DNA of 32,670 nt, taken from NCBI GenBank assembly GCA_913051825.1, contig CAJXCR010000014.1:1-32670 (forward strand). The letters are read 5' to 3'. How positions within the stretch are numbered: the stretch's first letter is position 1; every line of letters starts with the position of its first letter. This stretch comes from an uncultured Halieaceae bacterium (lineage in GTDB: Bacteria > Pseudomonadota > Gammaproteobacteria > Pseudomonadales > Halieaceae). The notes beneath the pieces were generated by a model that searched no databases, had not been told where the DNA came from, and worked only from the letters and a program-made list of their open reading frames with translations. Both the position numbers and the translations under genes were made by a program. Shown piece by piece: positions 16,324 through 24,012 of this stretch.

Positions 16324-17481
16324 ATGTACGAAGGAAACGTTCTTGTAATAGATGACGACCCTGGGCGTGCCCAGACGTTAGCTGAGTCGGTAAGAAAAGT
16401 AGGCTTCGATGCTCAAATAATCACTGACGCTTTCAATGAGGAATTTTCTCTTAATAGCGATAGTCAATTAGATGTAGTTCTTTGCGAAATGGATCTAAAG
16501 GATTTTTCTTGGAGAGAGGCTAGTCACGCTCTAAAAAAGATGGATGTCCAAGTGCCTGCCATTATGCTTAGTGATGAGTTTCAATCTGATCAAATGATAA
16601 CGGCATTGAGATTGGGTGCTAGTGATTTTTTTGTTCGTCCGCTTGATAGTAAAGCTTTATTCAAATCAATCAAACGTTGTGTTCGTCAGCGGAGACTCAA
16701 GCGAGAACTTAAAGATTCTAGAATTAAACTCGAAAATTCAATAAAAGTCTTGGAGCAAGATCAGCTAGCTGGTCGTCAAGCACAATTAGCTATGCTCCCT
16801 GATTCACCAATGCATCTTGATCATTATTCCTTTAGTCATATGGTAATCCCATCGCTTTATTTGAGCGGTGACTTTATAGATTATTTTACCGTAGGTGATC
16901 GATACATTACTTTTTTTATAGCGGACGTATCAGGTCACGGAAGTTCCTCAGCTTTTGCTACGGTGTTAATGAAGAATTTATTTGCGCGTAAGAGATCAGA
17001 TTTTTTTAGGCGGGACGACGATACAATTCGTTGGCCAGCAAAAATGTTAAGTAGAGCAAATAAAGAGCTTTTGGATTTGGGTGTTGATAAGTTTGCGACA
17101 ATGGTGGTGGGCGTTATCGATATTATTAATAATTCTTTGTCCTATAGCATAGCGGGGCATTTGCCCCTTCCTGTCCTGATTACACCTGGAGAAGATGCTC
17201 GATTCCTGTCTGGAGAAGGTCCTCCGGTAGGTTTGATATCCGATGCTGAATTTAAGGAACAACAAATTCAATTGCCAGATGTCTTTATGCTTTCAATATT
17301 TTCTGATGGTATTTTAGAAATTCTTCCAGCTTCAAATCTTATATCTAAAGAATCGTGTTTTCTGGAGAAATTCGAGAGATCAGTTGTTCCTTCCGATGAC
17401 CTTATAAAATCGCTCGGGCTTTTGGATGCGCAACCTGCACCTGATGATATAGCAGGATTGTTCATAAGTAGGAAGCATTGA
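16324..17481 (+). CDS. Response-regulator-like protein with PP2C (SpoIIE-type) phosphatase domain; degenerate receiver
   Basis: A 385-residue cytosolic regulator. Residues 1-118 are a CheY-like receiver (acidic cluster D10-D11-D12), 118-155 a charged linker helix, probably a coiled coil, and 155-385 a PPM/SpoIIE-type Ser/Thr phosphatase. Phosphatase metal ligands are intact: D183 and D186 (S-G-D-F-I-D), D201 in D-V-S-G-H-G and D374-D375 in D-D-I-A-G-L, so catalysis is expected. The receiver is odd: the phospho-accepting Asp is Glu55 (V-V-L-C-E-M-D-L) and the conserved Lys is Arg105 (F-F-V-R-P-L), while the switch Ser83 is kept. Known relatives (RssB-like and HsbR-like regulators) dephosphorylate a STAS anti-sigma antagonist, and a STAS gene follows after a 1-base gap, fitting a partner switch. 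The ATG has no strong ribosome site. A GTPase-free, phosphorylation-independent receiver is inference. Confidence 0.92.
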   Translation: MYEGNVLVIDDDPGRAQTLAESVRKVGFDAQIITDAFNEEFSLNSDSQLDVVLCEMDLKDFSWREASHALKKMDVQVPAIMLSDEFQSDQMITALRLGASDFFVRPLDSKALFKSIKRCVRQRRLKRELKDSRIKLENSIKVLEQDQLAGRQAQLAMLPDSPMHLDHYSFSHMVIPSLYLSGDFIDYFTVGDRYITFFIADVSGHGSSSAFATVLMKNLFARKRSDFFRRDDDTIRWPAKMLSRANKELLDLGVDKFATMVVGVIDIINNSLSYSIAGHLPLPVLITPGEDARFLSGEGPPVGLISDAEFKEQQIQLPDVFMLSIFSDGILEILPASNLISKESCFLEKFERSVVPSDDLIKSLGLLDAQPAPDDIAGLFISRKH

Positions 17482-17482
17482 T

Positions 17483-17968
17483 ATGAAGCAAGCGAAGATA
17501 CAGGGAGCTAGCCATAATGGAGCATATGTGATTCGATTTCAGGGAGATATCAGATTAACACTTAGCGCAAGTGTTGATGATTATTTCAGTGACATGTGCA
17601 AGGATCCTGATTTTGCCAGTGTGTGGCTTGATCTTGGTGATGCAGATGGCCTGGATAGCACTACGCTTGGAATTTTGGCTAAACTAGCGCTTAAAATTCG
17701 CAAGAATTTTGGGTTTTCTCCGGCTATATTTACCAGTCAGCCGGGTATTACTCGATTACTCCGGAGTATGGAGTTCCATAAGTTATTTGATCTTCGGGAA
17801 GAATGTTGTGTTACCTCTGAAGTGCCTCGAGATTTACCAATGGTTAGTGGCGATGAAACAGAATTGCGCCATAAAGTCATTGAAGCTCACAAAGTATTGA
17901 TGAATATTTCTGACGAAAACGAAGTAAAATTTAAAAATCTTGTTACTTCTTTAGAGCAAGCTATCTAA
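17483..17968 (+). CDS. STAS-domain protein, anti-sigma factor antagonist type
   Basis: A 161-residue protein whose first 110 residues form a STAS domain like SpoIIAA/HsbA: strand Y-V-I-R-F-Q-G-D-I-R-L-T, then V-W-L-D-L-G-D-A-D-G-L-D58-S59-T60-T-L-G, where S59 or T60 is the expected phosphorylation site, and later F-T-S-Q-P-G-I-T-R-L-L-R-S-M-E-F-H-K-L-F-D-L. In partner switching, the unphosphorylated STAS protein captures an anti-sigma factor and releases the sigma factor or another target; a PP2C phosphatase reactivates it. Its gene begins one base after the stop of the PP2C gene, so the two are a functional pair. Residues 110-161 form an acidic, helical tail (V-I-E-A-H-K-V-L-M-N-I-S-D-E-N-E) not part of the core. 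The kinase and the final target are not in this window. Confidence 0.9.
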   Translation: MKQAKIQGASHNGAYVIRFQGDIRLTLSASVDDYFSDMCKDPDFASVWLDLGDADGLDSTTLGILAKLALKIRKNFGFSPAIFTSQPGITRLLRSMEFHKLFDLREECCVTSEVPRDLPMVSGDETELRHKVIEAHKVLMNISDENEVKFKNLVTSLEQAI

Positions 17969-17975
17969 AGTTTTA

Positions 17976-17992
17976 AGCTTTATTTTAAAGCT
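17976..17992. terminator. Possible bidirectional terminator between convergent STAS and TerB-like genes
   Basis: AGCTTTA (17976-17982), TTT loop, TAAAGCT (17986-17992): a perfect 7-base-pair stem with AT-rich flanks, T-rich on both exits (AATAATTTT on plus, TAAAACTTT on minus). It sits just after the plus-strand stop at 17968 and overlaps the last codons and stop of the minus-strand gene. Only two G-C pairs make it weak. Confidence 0.4.
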
Positions 17993-18417
17993 AATAATTT
18001 TGCCCTAATGTAGTCAGAATGACTGAGATGTATCAGCTCGGAGACTCTTCTTATTATGTGCTCTTCGTAACGATCTATATCTCCATCTGCATGTGCGATA
18101 TGCCACATAGCGCACATTAGGGAAAATTTTTGATCATTTGAACAGTTCTCGTTAATGAGGCTGGTAAATTCGTATAGAGAGGTGGCCTTGTCAACTTTAT
18201 CCGTTGCACTTGAAATAATGCTTCTGACTTCTTCACTAGGTAGTTTTAAAAAAGTCTCTAAATGTACGGCCAAAGCTTTCTCTTCTTCAGCAGTTCTTTC
18301 AAAATCTGCTCTAGCCACCTCAACTAGGAGCGCAGCCGTGGCTAATCGTAAATCTTTTACAATATCTTTTTCATCGGGTTCTGATATTGATATAAAGTCT
18401 CGAAATTTCTTCAGCAT
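17980..18417 (-). CDS. TerB-like (tellurite-resistance fold) protein
   Basis: A 145-residue all-helical protein of the TerB-like family. It carries the characteristic repeated acidic helix-loop motifs: L-L-V-E-V-A-R-A-D-F-E-R-T-A-E-E-E near residues 31-47 and M-W-H-I-A-H-A-D-G-D-I-D-R-Y-E-E near 107-122, the latter resembling the metal-binding D-G-x-I/D-x-x-E signature of the fold. No signal peptide or membrane segment. TerB-like single-domain proteins are widespread and mostly uncharacterised; the family name does not imply tellurite resistance, and no terC, terD or terZ is here. The ATG overlaps the dusA stop (ATGCTGA arrangement), so it is translationally coupled to dusA as second gene of a two-gene unit. 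Confidence 0.85.
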   Translation of the reverse strand: MLKKFRDFISISEPDEKDIVKDLRLATAALLVEVARADFERTAEEEKALAVHLETFLKLPSEEVRSIISSATDKVDKATSLYEFTSLINENCSNDQKFSLMCAMWHIAHADGDIDRYEEHIIRRVSELIHLSHSDYIRAKLLALK

Positions 18418-19430
18418 ATGCTAGGGTTCCTTATGTGCCGCGGGCTATTTGTTAGAGTTTTTTGAGCTATCACAGAAGCCTCGACCAAAGTTTTATAGTC
18501 TGCATCTTTACTGTGCGCATAGTCTGCTAAATACCTACGGAACTTCCGCCCTCCTGGTTCGCCTTTGTATAAGCCTACCAAGTGACGAGTAATATGGTTA
18601 AGTTTCTCGCCGTTGGATACTTCTTCTTTGATATATGGAATCATTTTTTCAATTATTTCTGTTCTGGTTTTTCTGCTTGATGTTTTTTTAAATAAAAGAG
18701 AATCCACTTTAGCTAGAAACCAGGGATCTTCATATGCCTTTCTTCCTAGCATCACTCCGTCTATGTGAGTAAGATGAGTACTGATTTCTGACATTGATGT
18801 TATTCCTCCATTAAGCACGATCGTCAACGAAGGAAATTCTTTTTTTAGTCGATATATCCATGGATAATTTAAGGGTGGGATTTCTCTATTCTCTCTTGGA
18901 GAAAGTCCGCTAAGCCATGCTTTTCTTGCATGAATAATAAAAACTTCACAACCCGCGCTGGAGACTAAGCCTACAAAATTTTCGAGTTCATCATAGCTAT
19001 CCATGTCGTCCACACCTAGCCGGTGTTTGATTGTTACTGGTATAGAGCAAGCTGTTCGCATGGAATCGATACAGTCTACTACTCTATCTGGTCTCAACAT
19101 GAGGCTCGCACCAAATTCTCCTGATTGAACTCGATTAGATGGGCAACCGCAATTTAAATTTACCTCATCGAACCCTTTTTGTTCTGCCAGCTTCGAACAC
19201 TTGGCGAGGTCTTTTGGATTAGAGCCTCCAAGTTGTAACGAAATTGGTTGATCGGATGCATTACGTTTTAGTAGACGAGCGCTATTACCATGTATTAACG
19301 CACCAGTTGTTATCATTTCCGTATACAAACGTGCTTCTGAACTTAAAAGGCGCCAGAAATAACGGCAGTGACGATCCGATCTACCCATCATAGGTGCAAT
19401 AGAAAATTTCCAATGATTCGTTACTGCCAT
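18411..19430 (-). CDS. dusA: tRNA-dihydrouridine synthase DusA
   Basis: A 339-residue FMN-dependent, NADPH-using enzyme that reduces U20/U20a in the D-loop of tRNA. It shows the (beta/alpha)8 Dus features: F-S-I-A-P-M-M near residue 9-15, D-R-H-C-R-Y-F-W-R-L-L-S near 19-30, Q-L-G-G-S-N-P near 66-72, the active-site N-L-N-C-G-C96-P-S segment, I-K-H-R-L-G near 133, H-A-R-K-A-W-L-S-G-L-S-P-R-E-N-R-E-I-P-P-L near 168-188, diagnostic of DusA, and L-N-G-G-I near 208 with V-M-L-G-R-K-A-Y near 228 for FMN phosphate. Oddity: after APMM the usual D-W-T-D is G-R-S-D here. Length matches DusA (330-345). No strong Shine-Dalgarno before the ATG. Cotranscribed with the TerB-like gene. Confidence 0.95.
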   Translation of the reverse strand: MAVTNHWKFSIAPMMGRSDRHCRYFWRLLSSEARLYTEMITTGALIHGNSARLLKRNASDQPISLQLGGSNPKDLAKCSKLAEQKGFDEVNLNCGCPSNRVQSGEFGASLMLRPDRVVDCIDSMRTACSIPVTIKHRLGVDDMDSYDELENFVGLVSSAGCEVFIIHARKAWLSGLSPRENREIPPLNYPWIYRLKKEFPSLTIVLNGGITSMSEISTHLTHIDGVMLGRKAYEDPWFLAKVDSLLFKKTSSRKTRTEIIEKMIPYIKEEVSNGEKLNHITRHLVGLYKGEPGGRKFRRYLADYAHSKDADYKTLVEASVIAQKTLTNSPRHIRNPSIC

Positions 19431-19515
19431 TTTGAATTAACTTGAAAAGTCTAAGACAGCGAGCTTCTTCGAAACCTTAGCTATAACTGAATGGTGAATC
19501 ATGATAAATGACTTT

Positions 19516-20892
19516 TTATAGTGGAGAAAGTTCAAGGGGTAGATCATCAGCCGGTTTTGCAAATGGGAAATGCTGCATTTTACTGGGATATTGATCTTTC
19601 GAAGCAAATTTAAAATTATATTTTTTAATCATTTCCGATAGCGTACATTTAAACAACATGTCGGCGAAGTGTAAGCCTATGCACTTGTGAGCACCGCCTC
19701 CAAAGGGTGCCCAGAGGAATGGATGCTGCTTATTTTCTTCTTCGCCGAATCTATCGGGGTTAAAACAATGAGGGTCCTTCCACCATTTTTCCATCTGGTG
19801 AGTATAAAGAGGCGAAACCTGAATCATGGTGTGTGGAGCAATTTCATAAGACCCTAATTCAACTGTCTTTACGGTGCGCCTCATTATCATAGGAACCGGG
19901 GGATTTAATCTAAGTGTTTCTTTGAAACAGTGATCCAAATGAGGAACATTGATTCCCAAGTCATCGTACTCGAGATCTGAATTATTTAATTCGAACAGTT
20001 CTTCGCGTAGTTTTTGTTGCCATGCCTGATCTCTTGCTAAATAGTAGGCTGCCATAGTCAGTGCGCTAGCTGTTGTATCATGCGCTGCAAGCAGAAGAAA
20101 AATCAGATGTTCACCGACCACTCTTTCAGAAAAATAATTACCTTCAGTGTCTCGTTCATTTGAAAAATAAGTGGCCATATCAACACCAGATTTACCTCTA
20201 CGCTGTGGCACGATGCTGGTAAAATATTTTTCAAGAAGTCGTCTCCCATCCATTGCTTTGCGATACTTCATGCCGGGCCAATCTTTTCTTATCAGGGCAA
20301 CCGTACCAGCATTCATATCAATGAAGGCTTTATTAAGGCGTTTAGTTTCTTCTCCTTCGAGATCTAGACCTAGGAAAACTTTAGCTCCAACATCAAGTAG
20401 TAGTGTTTTCATTTTTGGATATAGCGTAAAATTATCACCTTGTTTCTTCCAGGAAGCGACTCCATCTTTTATGATTGGTAGCATTAGATCGACGTATGAA
20501 CGCATCGCATCAATCTTAAAAGCCGTCTGCATGATACGCCTATGAACCTTATGGTCAGCAAAATCTCGCATTAGCAGACCTCCGGCAAAAAAGTCACCCA
20601 GTGGAGCGTCATATCCCATGCGCGCGGAAAAAACTTGCTGACTGTCTAGCATTAGTTGCTGAATATATTCTGGTCCAAGTGCCACCACCATCTTTTGAAA
20701 GGTCATGTTTACCTTAAAGATAGGGCCGTATTTCTTGTAATTTGTATCCAGCGTCTTGAATGGTTCGGTAACGAAAGGAAAAGTTTGTCCGAAGAGAGGA
20801 GTTCCGTAGTCGCCCGGTATGTGTTGTAGATCCTTATTATCGCGCTGGACGATATAATCTTCTGATGCTGCCTGCATGAGACTGTTTCTCAT
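19516..20892 (-). CDS. Cytochrome P450
   Basis: A 458-residue soluble heme monooxygenase. The I-helix oxygen-activation segment is L-L-L-A-A-H-D-T-T-A-S (around 270), the ExxR motif K-E-T-L-R is in helix K, the P-x-R region is D-P-H-C-F-N-P-D-R-F-G, and the heme loop is F-G-G-G-A-H-K-C404-I-G with Cys404 as the axial ligand. The N-terminus has P-G-D-Y-G-T-P-L-F-G and no membrane anchor, so it is cytosolic like most bacterial P450s. The heme loop (FGGGxHxC) and overall size look closer to the CYP51/CYP26/CYP120-like group than to the CAM type, suggesting a hydrophobic substrate such as a sterol, terpenoid or fatty acid; this is inference. No ferredoxin or reductase gene is next to it. The start could also be the Met at 20877. 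It diverges from the FAD oxidoreductase. Confidence 0.94.
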   Translation of the reverse strand: MRNSLMQAASEDYIVQRDNKDLQHIPGDYGTPLFGQTFPFVTEPFKTLDTNYKKYGPIFKVNMTFQKMVVALGPEYIQQLMLDSQQVFSARMGYDAPLGDFFAGGLLMRDFADHKVHRRIMQTAFKIDAMRSYVDLMLPIIKDGVASWKKQGDNFTLYPKMKTLLLDVGAKVFLGLDLEGEETKRLNKAFIDMNAGTVALIRKDWPGMKYRKAMDGRRLLEKYFTSIVPQRRGKSGVDMATYFSNERDTEGNYFSERVVGEHLIFLLLAAHDTTASALTMAAYYLARDQAWQQKLREELFELNNSDLEYDDLGINVPHLDHCFKETLRLNPPVPMIMRRTVKTVELGSYEIAPHTMIQVSPLYTHQMEKWWKDPHCFNPDRFGEEENKQHPFLWAPFGGGAHKCIGLHFADMLFKCTLSEMIKKYNFKFASKDQYPSKMQHFPFAKPADDLPLELSPL

Positions 20893-20959
20893 TTAAATTA
20901 TTTCATGGTGCAGTTTAACTGGCTCTGAAAGAAGCGGCAAATCGAAGTTTCTATGTTGT

Positions 20960-20987
20960 TATATATTTAAATTAAGAAGATCGTTAA
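20960..20987 (-). promoter_or_regulatory. Candidate promoter for the cytochrome P450 gene
   Basis: Read on the minus strand: TTAACG (20982-20987), a 16-base spacer and TATATA (20960-20965), about 68 bases before the P450 ATG. The divergent region is very AT-rich, so this is only a suggestion. No clear plus-strand promoter for the FAD oxidoreductase was found in the same region. Confidence 0.28.
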
Positions 20988-21057
20988 CCTTTAATTGTCG
21001 ATAAGATATTGCTTGATAAAAGAAGTGGTTTAGCGCAAATCTAGACGGAGTAATTTT

Positions 21058-22956
21058 ATGAGAAAAACAGATGATCAGCTCGGAATGGGAAGAAAGATCA
21101 CGCGGCGTGATTTTCTAGGCGACGTATCCGTTGGAGCAATTGGTCTTGGGCTTACAGACACTTTACTCTCCGCAAGCGCAAGCTCAAATATAGATTATCG
21201 AGATAAAAATCTTTTAGATTCTACTGATTACCCTCCAGTTCGCACTGGGTTGAGAGGAGCTCATCAAGGCTCTTTTGAGGCTGCTCACGCACTACGTGAT
21301 CAGAAGATTTCTATGCATAATCCTTTTGATAAAGAAGATTATGATTTAGTGGTCGTGGGTGGTGGAATCAGTGGCCTTTCGGCAGCCTACTTTTATACGA
21401 AGGAACATGGAGAGCAAAGTCGAATTTTGGTTTTAGACAACCATGATGATTTTGGAGGGCATGCTAAGCGAAATGAATTTCACCAGGGCGAGAAAATGCG
21501 ATTGGCCATCGGCGGAACTCATAATCTCGAGTACAAGAACTTTAGTCCAGTAGTTTGGGATCTAATGGATGATCTAAAAATTGATATTGATAGATTGATT
21601 GAACAGACAGATTTTCATTATGGAGAGTCAGGAATAGGTCCGACATCGATCTTCTTTGATGAAGAGACTTTTGGTGAAAATCGTCTTGTGAAGCGAGCGG
21701 ACTTTCGTTTTTCGGGACTTAGAGAAATGCACCGTCTCGTGAAACAATTCCCTGTCAGTGCCAAATCTATTGAGCGTTGGCAGCGGTTTTATTCGATGCG
21801 GAAGAATGTTTTCGAAGGAATAGATTCAATTCAGATAGAGCTTGAATTGCGAAAGATGACCTACTTTGCTTTTTTATCAAAATATGCCGGCTTGGGAGAT
21901 GAGGAATTTAAGCTGCTTAGAAATATATCCCATGGATCTGAAGGATTTGGTCTTGATGGATTGTCAGCAATGGAAGCGCTTCGGTTATCTTTGCCCGGAT
22001 GGCATTTGCTTGGAGATTTCTTAAATGGGGAAGACGATTATAGTATGGTGATGTTCCCAGATGGAAATGCTTCGATAGCAAGATTATTGGTGCAAAAATT
22101 AATCCCAACTGTTGCGGAGAATGCTTCTCCAGATAACATTGCGGTAACAAGATTTGACTATTCGCAGTTAGATGTTCCTAATGCAACAAAACGTATCCGC
22201 CTAAATTCAACTGCTGTGAATGTTGTCAATACATCTAAAGGAACTGAAATAACCTACCTGAGAGAAGGCGTCCTTGAAAGGGTGTTCGCTCGCCAGAGTG
22301 TTTTGGCGTGTAATCACTCCATGATTCCGTACATTTGTCCCGAGATGTCCTCTAAACAGAGAGCAGCCCAGGCTTATCAGGTAAAATGTCCTTTGATACT
22401 CACTAATGTATTGTTAAAAAATAGTGATGCATTTAGAAAATTAGGTATTAGTGGTGCGTATTGTCCGGGAAGTATGCATGCTGAAATGTATTTGCTTCAA
22501 GGCGTCAATAGCGGCGGATATGAGCATCAGTGGAGAGATAAAACCGGACCAGCTACAGTTATGTTCTGGGGATCAATTTCTACTCCAGAGAATTTACGAT
22601 CTAATTCAGTAAAGGCACAATTGGATGGATCTCGGAAAAAGATGATAAATCTTAGTTTTGCAGATTATGAGAGAGAAGTGAGGCGCGTCTTGGATGGCCT
22701 GTTAGTAGGACAGGGTTTCAATGTTGAGGAAGATGTCATGGCGATCACAGTTAATCGTTGGCCCCATGGATACTCCTACTGGTATCTGGATTTGTGGGAT
22801 CAAGAGTTTAATGATGGAGAGTATCCTCATCAAATTGCTCGAGAACGATTTGGTAACATCGCTATTGCTAATTCCGATGCGGGCGCTGATGCTTATACAC
22901 ATTCGGCCATTGATCAGGCATGGCGAGCTGTTCAGGAGCTTAAGTCGATCGCTTAA
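21058..22956 (+). CDS. Tat-exported FAD-dependent oxidoreductase, spermidine dehydrogenase (SpdH)-like
   Basis: A 632-residue flavoprotein. The N-terminus has a twin-arginine signal (T-R16-R17-D-F-L-G followed by VSVGAIGLGLTDTLL), predicting folded export to the periplasm with cofactor bound. Residues 59-80 (Y-P-P-V-R-T-G-L-R-G-A-H-Q-G-S-F-E-A-A-H-A-L-R) and then D-Y-D-L-V-V-V-G101-G-G-I-S-G106 with L-D-N-H-D-D-F-G-G-H-A-K-R give an amine-oxidase-like FAD domain. The combination with L-G-M-x-R-x-I-T-R-R-D-F-L matches what I recall of the Pseudomonas SpdH family, which oxidises spermidine in the periplasm; family is fairly sure, substrate is not. The C-terminus (A-I-A-N-S-D-A-G-A-D-A-Y-T-H-S-A-I-D-Q-A-W-R-A) is the usual second FAD contact. 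GGAG lies 8 bases before the ATG. It diverges from the P450 and converges on the iron transporter operon. Confidence 0.85.
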   Translation: MRKTDDQLGMGRKITRRDFLGDVSVGAIGLGLTDTLLSASASSNIDYRDKNLLDSTDYPPVRTGLRGAHQGSFEAAHALRDQKISMHNPFDKEDYDLVVVGGGISGLSAAYFYTKEHGEQSRILVLDNHDDFGGHAKRNEFHQGEKMRLAIGGTHNLEYKNFSPVVWDLMDDLKIDIDRLIEQTDFHYGESGIGPTSIFFDEETFGENRLVKRADFRFSGLREMHRLVKQFPVSAKSIERWQRFYSMRKNVFEGIDSIQIELELRKMTYFAFLSKYAGLGDEEFKLLRNISHGSEGFGLDGLSAMEALRLSLPGWHLLGDFLNGEDDYSMVMFPDGNASIARLLVQKLIPTVAENASPDNIAVTRFDYSQLDVPNATKRIRLNSTAVNVVNTSKGTEITYLREGVLERVFARQSVLACNHSMIPYICPEMSSKQRAAQAYQVKCPLILTNVLLKNSDAFRKLGISGAYCPGSMHAEMYLLQGVNSGGYEHQWRDKTGPATVMFWGSISTPENLRSNSVKAQLDGSRKKMINLSFADYEREVRRVLDGLLVGQGFNVEEDVMAITVNRWPHGYSYWYLDLWDQEFNDGEYPHQIARERFGNIAIANSDAGADAYTHSAIDQAWRAVQELKSIA

Positions 22957-22992
22957 TCAAGCAGTAAAAAAGCGCATAATCTTCGTTCATTT

Positions 22993-24012
22993 CTAGTTGT
23001 TAATACGAGGCGCATGTTCAAGATTAAAGGACACCTCGATTGCTTTTCCCACTTCGATATCTTCATTTGAATTGTGCATGCAAAGCACAGATTGGCCATC
23101 CTTGAGTTGAATTTCTATAAGGGTATGGTCACCTTTAAATTGTCTTGATATTACGGGAAATTTTAATCCACTGCCTGAAGAAAAAGACACATGCTCTGGC
23201 CTTATCAACACAAGCGTTTTTTCGCTGTCTGGATTCTCTATGCCTTGAAAAGGGATTCCAGTTTTTCCTTGTGTTAGATCTACGATTCGCCCTTCGCCTA
23301 GAAACTGGGCCGTAAATCGAGTTTTTGGATTTTTATAAAGATCTGAAGGTGAGCCAGATTCAATGCAACGACCTTCATGAATCAAGAAAAGTTTGTCCGC
23401 AAAGGAAAAAGCTTCTTGCTGATCATGGGTTACCAAAATAGCAGTTACATTTTTTTCAAGTAGAAGAGATCGAATTTCTGTGACAAGTTGATTTTTTAAG
23501 CGAGTGTCGACATTCGAAAATGGCTCGTCTAGTAACATTAGATCTGGTTCTACTACTAAAGCTCTTGCGATTGCGACGCGTTGCTGCTGTCCGCCCGATA
23601 GTTGGTAAGGCATCGCATTTTCTAGACCGGATAGTCCGACCAGGCTAATCATTTTCTCCGAAAGTTTCAGGCGGATGTCGCGATCTAAATCATGAATTCC
23701 AAATTCAATATTCTGTTCCACGCTTAGGTGGGGAAAGAGGGCAAAGTCTTGAAAAATCATACCTATCTTTCTTTTCTCTGGAGCCAATGTCTTATTTGAA
23801 TTACTAAGTTGATTTCCATTTAGAGCGACAAAGCCAGTATTGATATTCTCGAAGCCTGCTATCGCTCTGAGCAGCGTTGTTTTGCCGCTGCCGGACGCCC
23901 CTATCAAACAGCCAATCTCTCCTTTTTCTAACGACAGATCAACATTCGACAATATCTCAGTCTCTCCATAGCTGCAGCAAAGTGAATTTATTTCGAGGTG
24001 AGAATTCACCAC
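22993..24012 (-). CDS. fbpC: Iron(III) ABC transporter, ATP-binding protein (FbpC type)
   Basis: A 339-residue ABC ATPase that powers uptake of ferric iron through the FbpB permease. Walker A is G-A-S-G-S-G-K-T-T (38-46), the Q-loop F-Q-D near 88, the ABC signature L-S-G-G-Q-Q-Q-R (138-145), Walker B L-M-L-L-D-E-P (158-164) and the switch His in V-T-H-D. The last ~100 residues are a TOBE-like regulatory domain (V-L-I-R-P-E-H-V near 270). The start codon is GTG at 24012, overlapping the permease stop (GTGGTGA), so translation is coupled; a second GTG one codon later is an alternative. Last gene of fbpABC, 36 bases from the convergent FAD oxidoreductase stop with no obvious terminator. Confidence 0.92.
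   Translation of the reverse strand: MVNSHLEINSLCCSYGETEILSNVDLSLEKGEIGCLIGASGSGKTTLLRAIAGFENINTGFVALNGNQLSNSNKTLAPEKRKIGMIFQDFALFPHLSVEQNIEFGIHDLDRDIRLKLSEKMISLVGLSGLENAMPYQLSGGQQQRVAIARALVVEPDLMLLDEPFSNVDTRLKNQLVTEIRSLLLEKNVTAILVTHDQQEAFSFADKLFLIHEGRCIESGSPSDLYKNPKTRFTAQFLGEGRIVDLTQGKTGIPFQGIENPDSEKTLVLIRPEHVSFSSGSGLKFPVISRQFKGDHTLIEIQLKDGQSVLCMHNSNEDIEVGKAIEVSFNLEHAPRINN

Noticed and set aside
17980-18417. Tellurite resistance operon suggested by the TerB-like protein
   Set aside because: No terA, terC, terD, terE or terZ genes are present; single TerB-like domains are common in other contexts.
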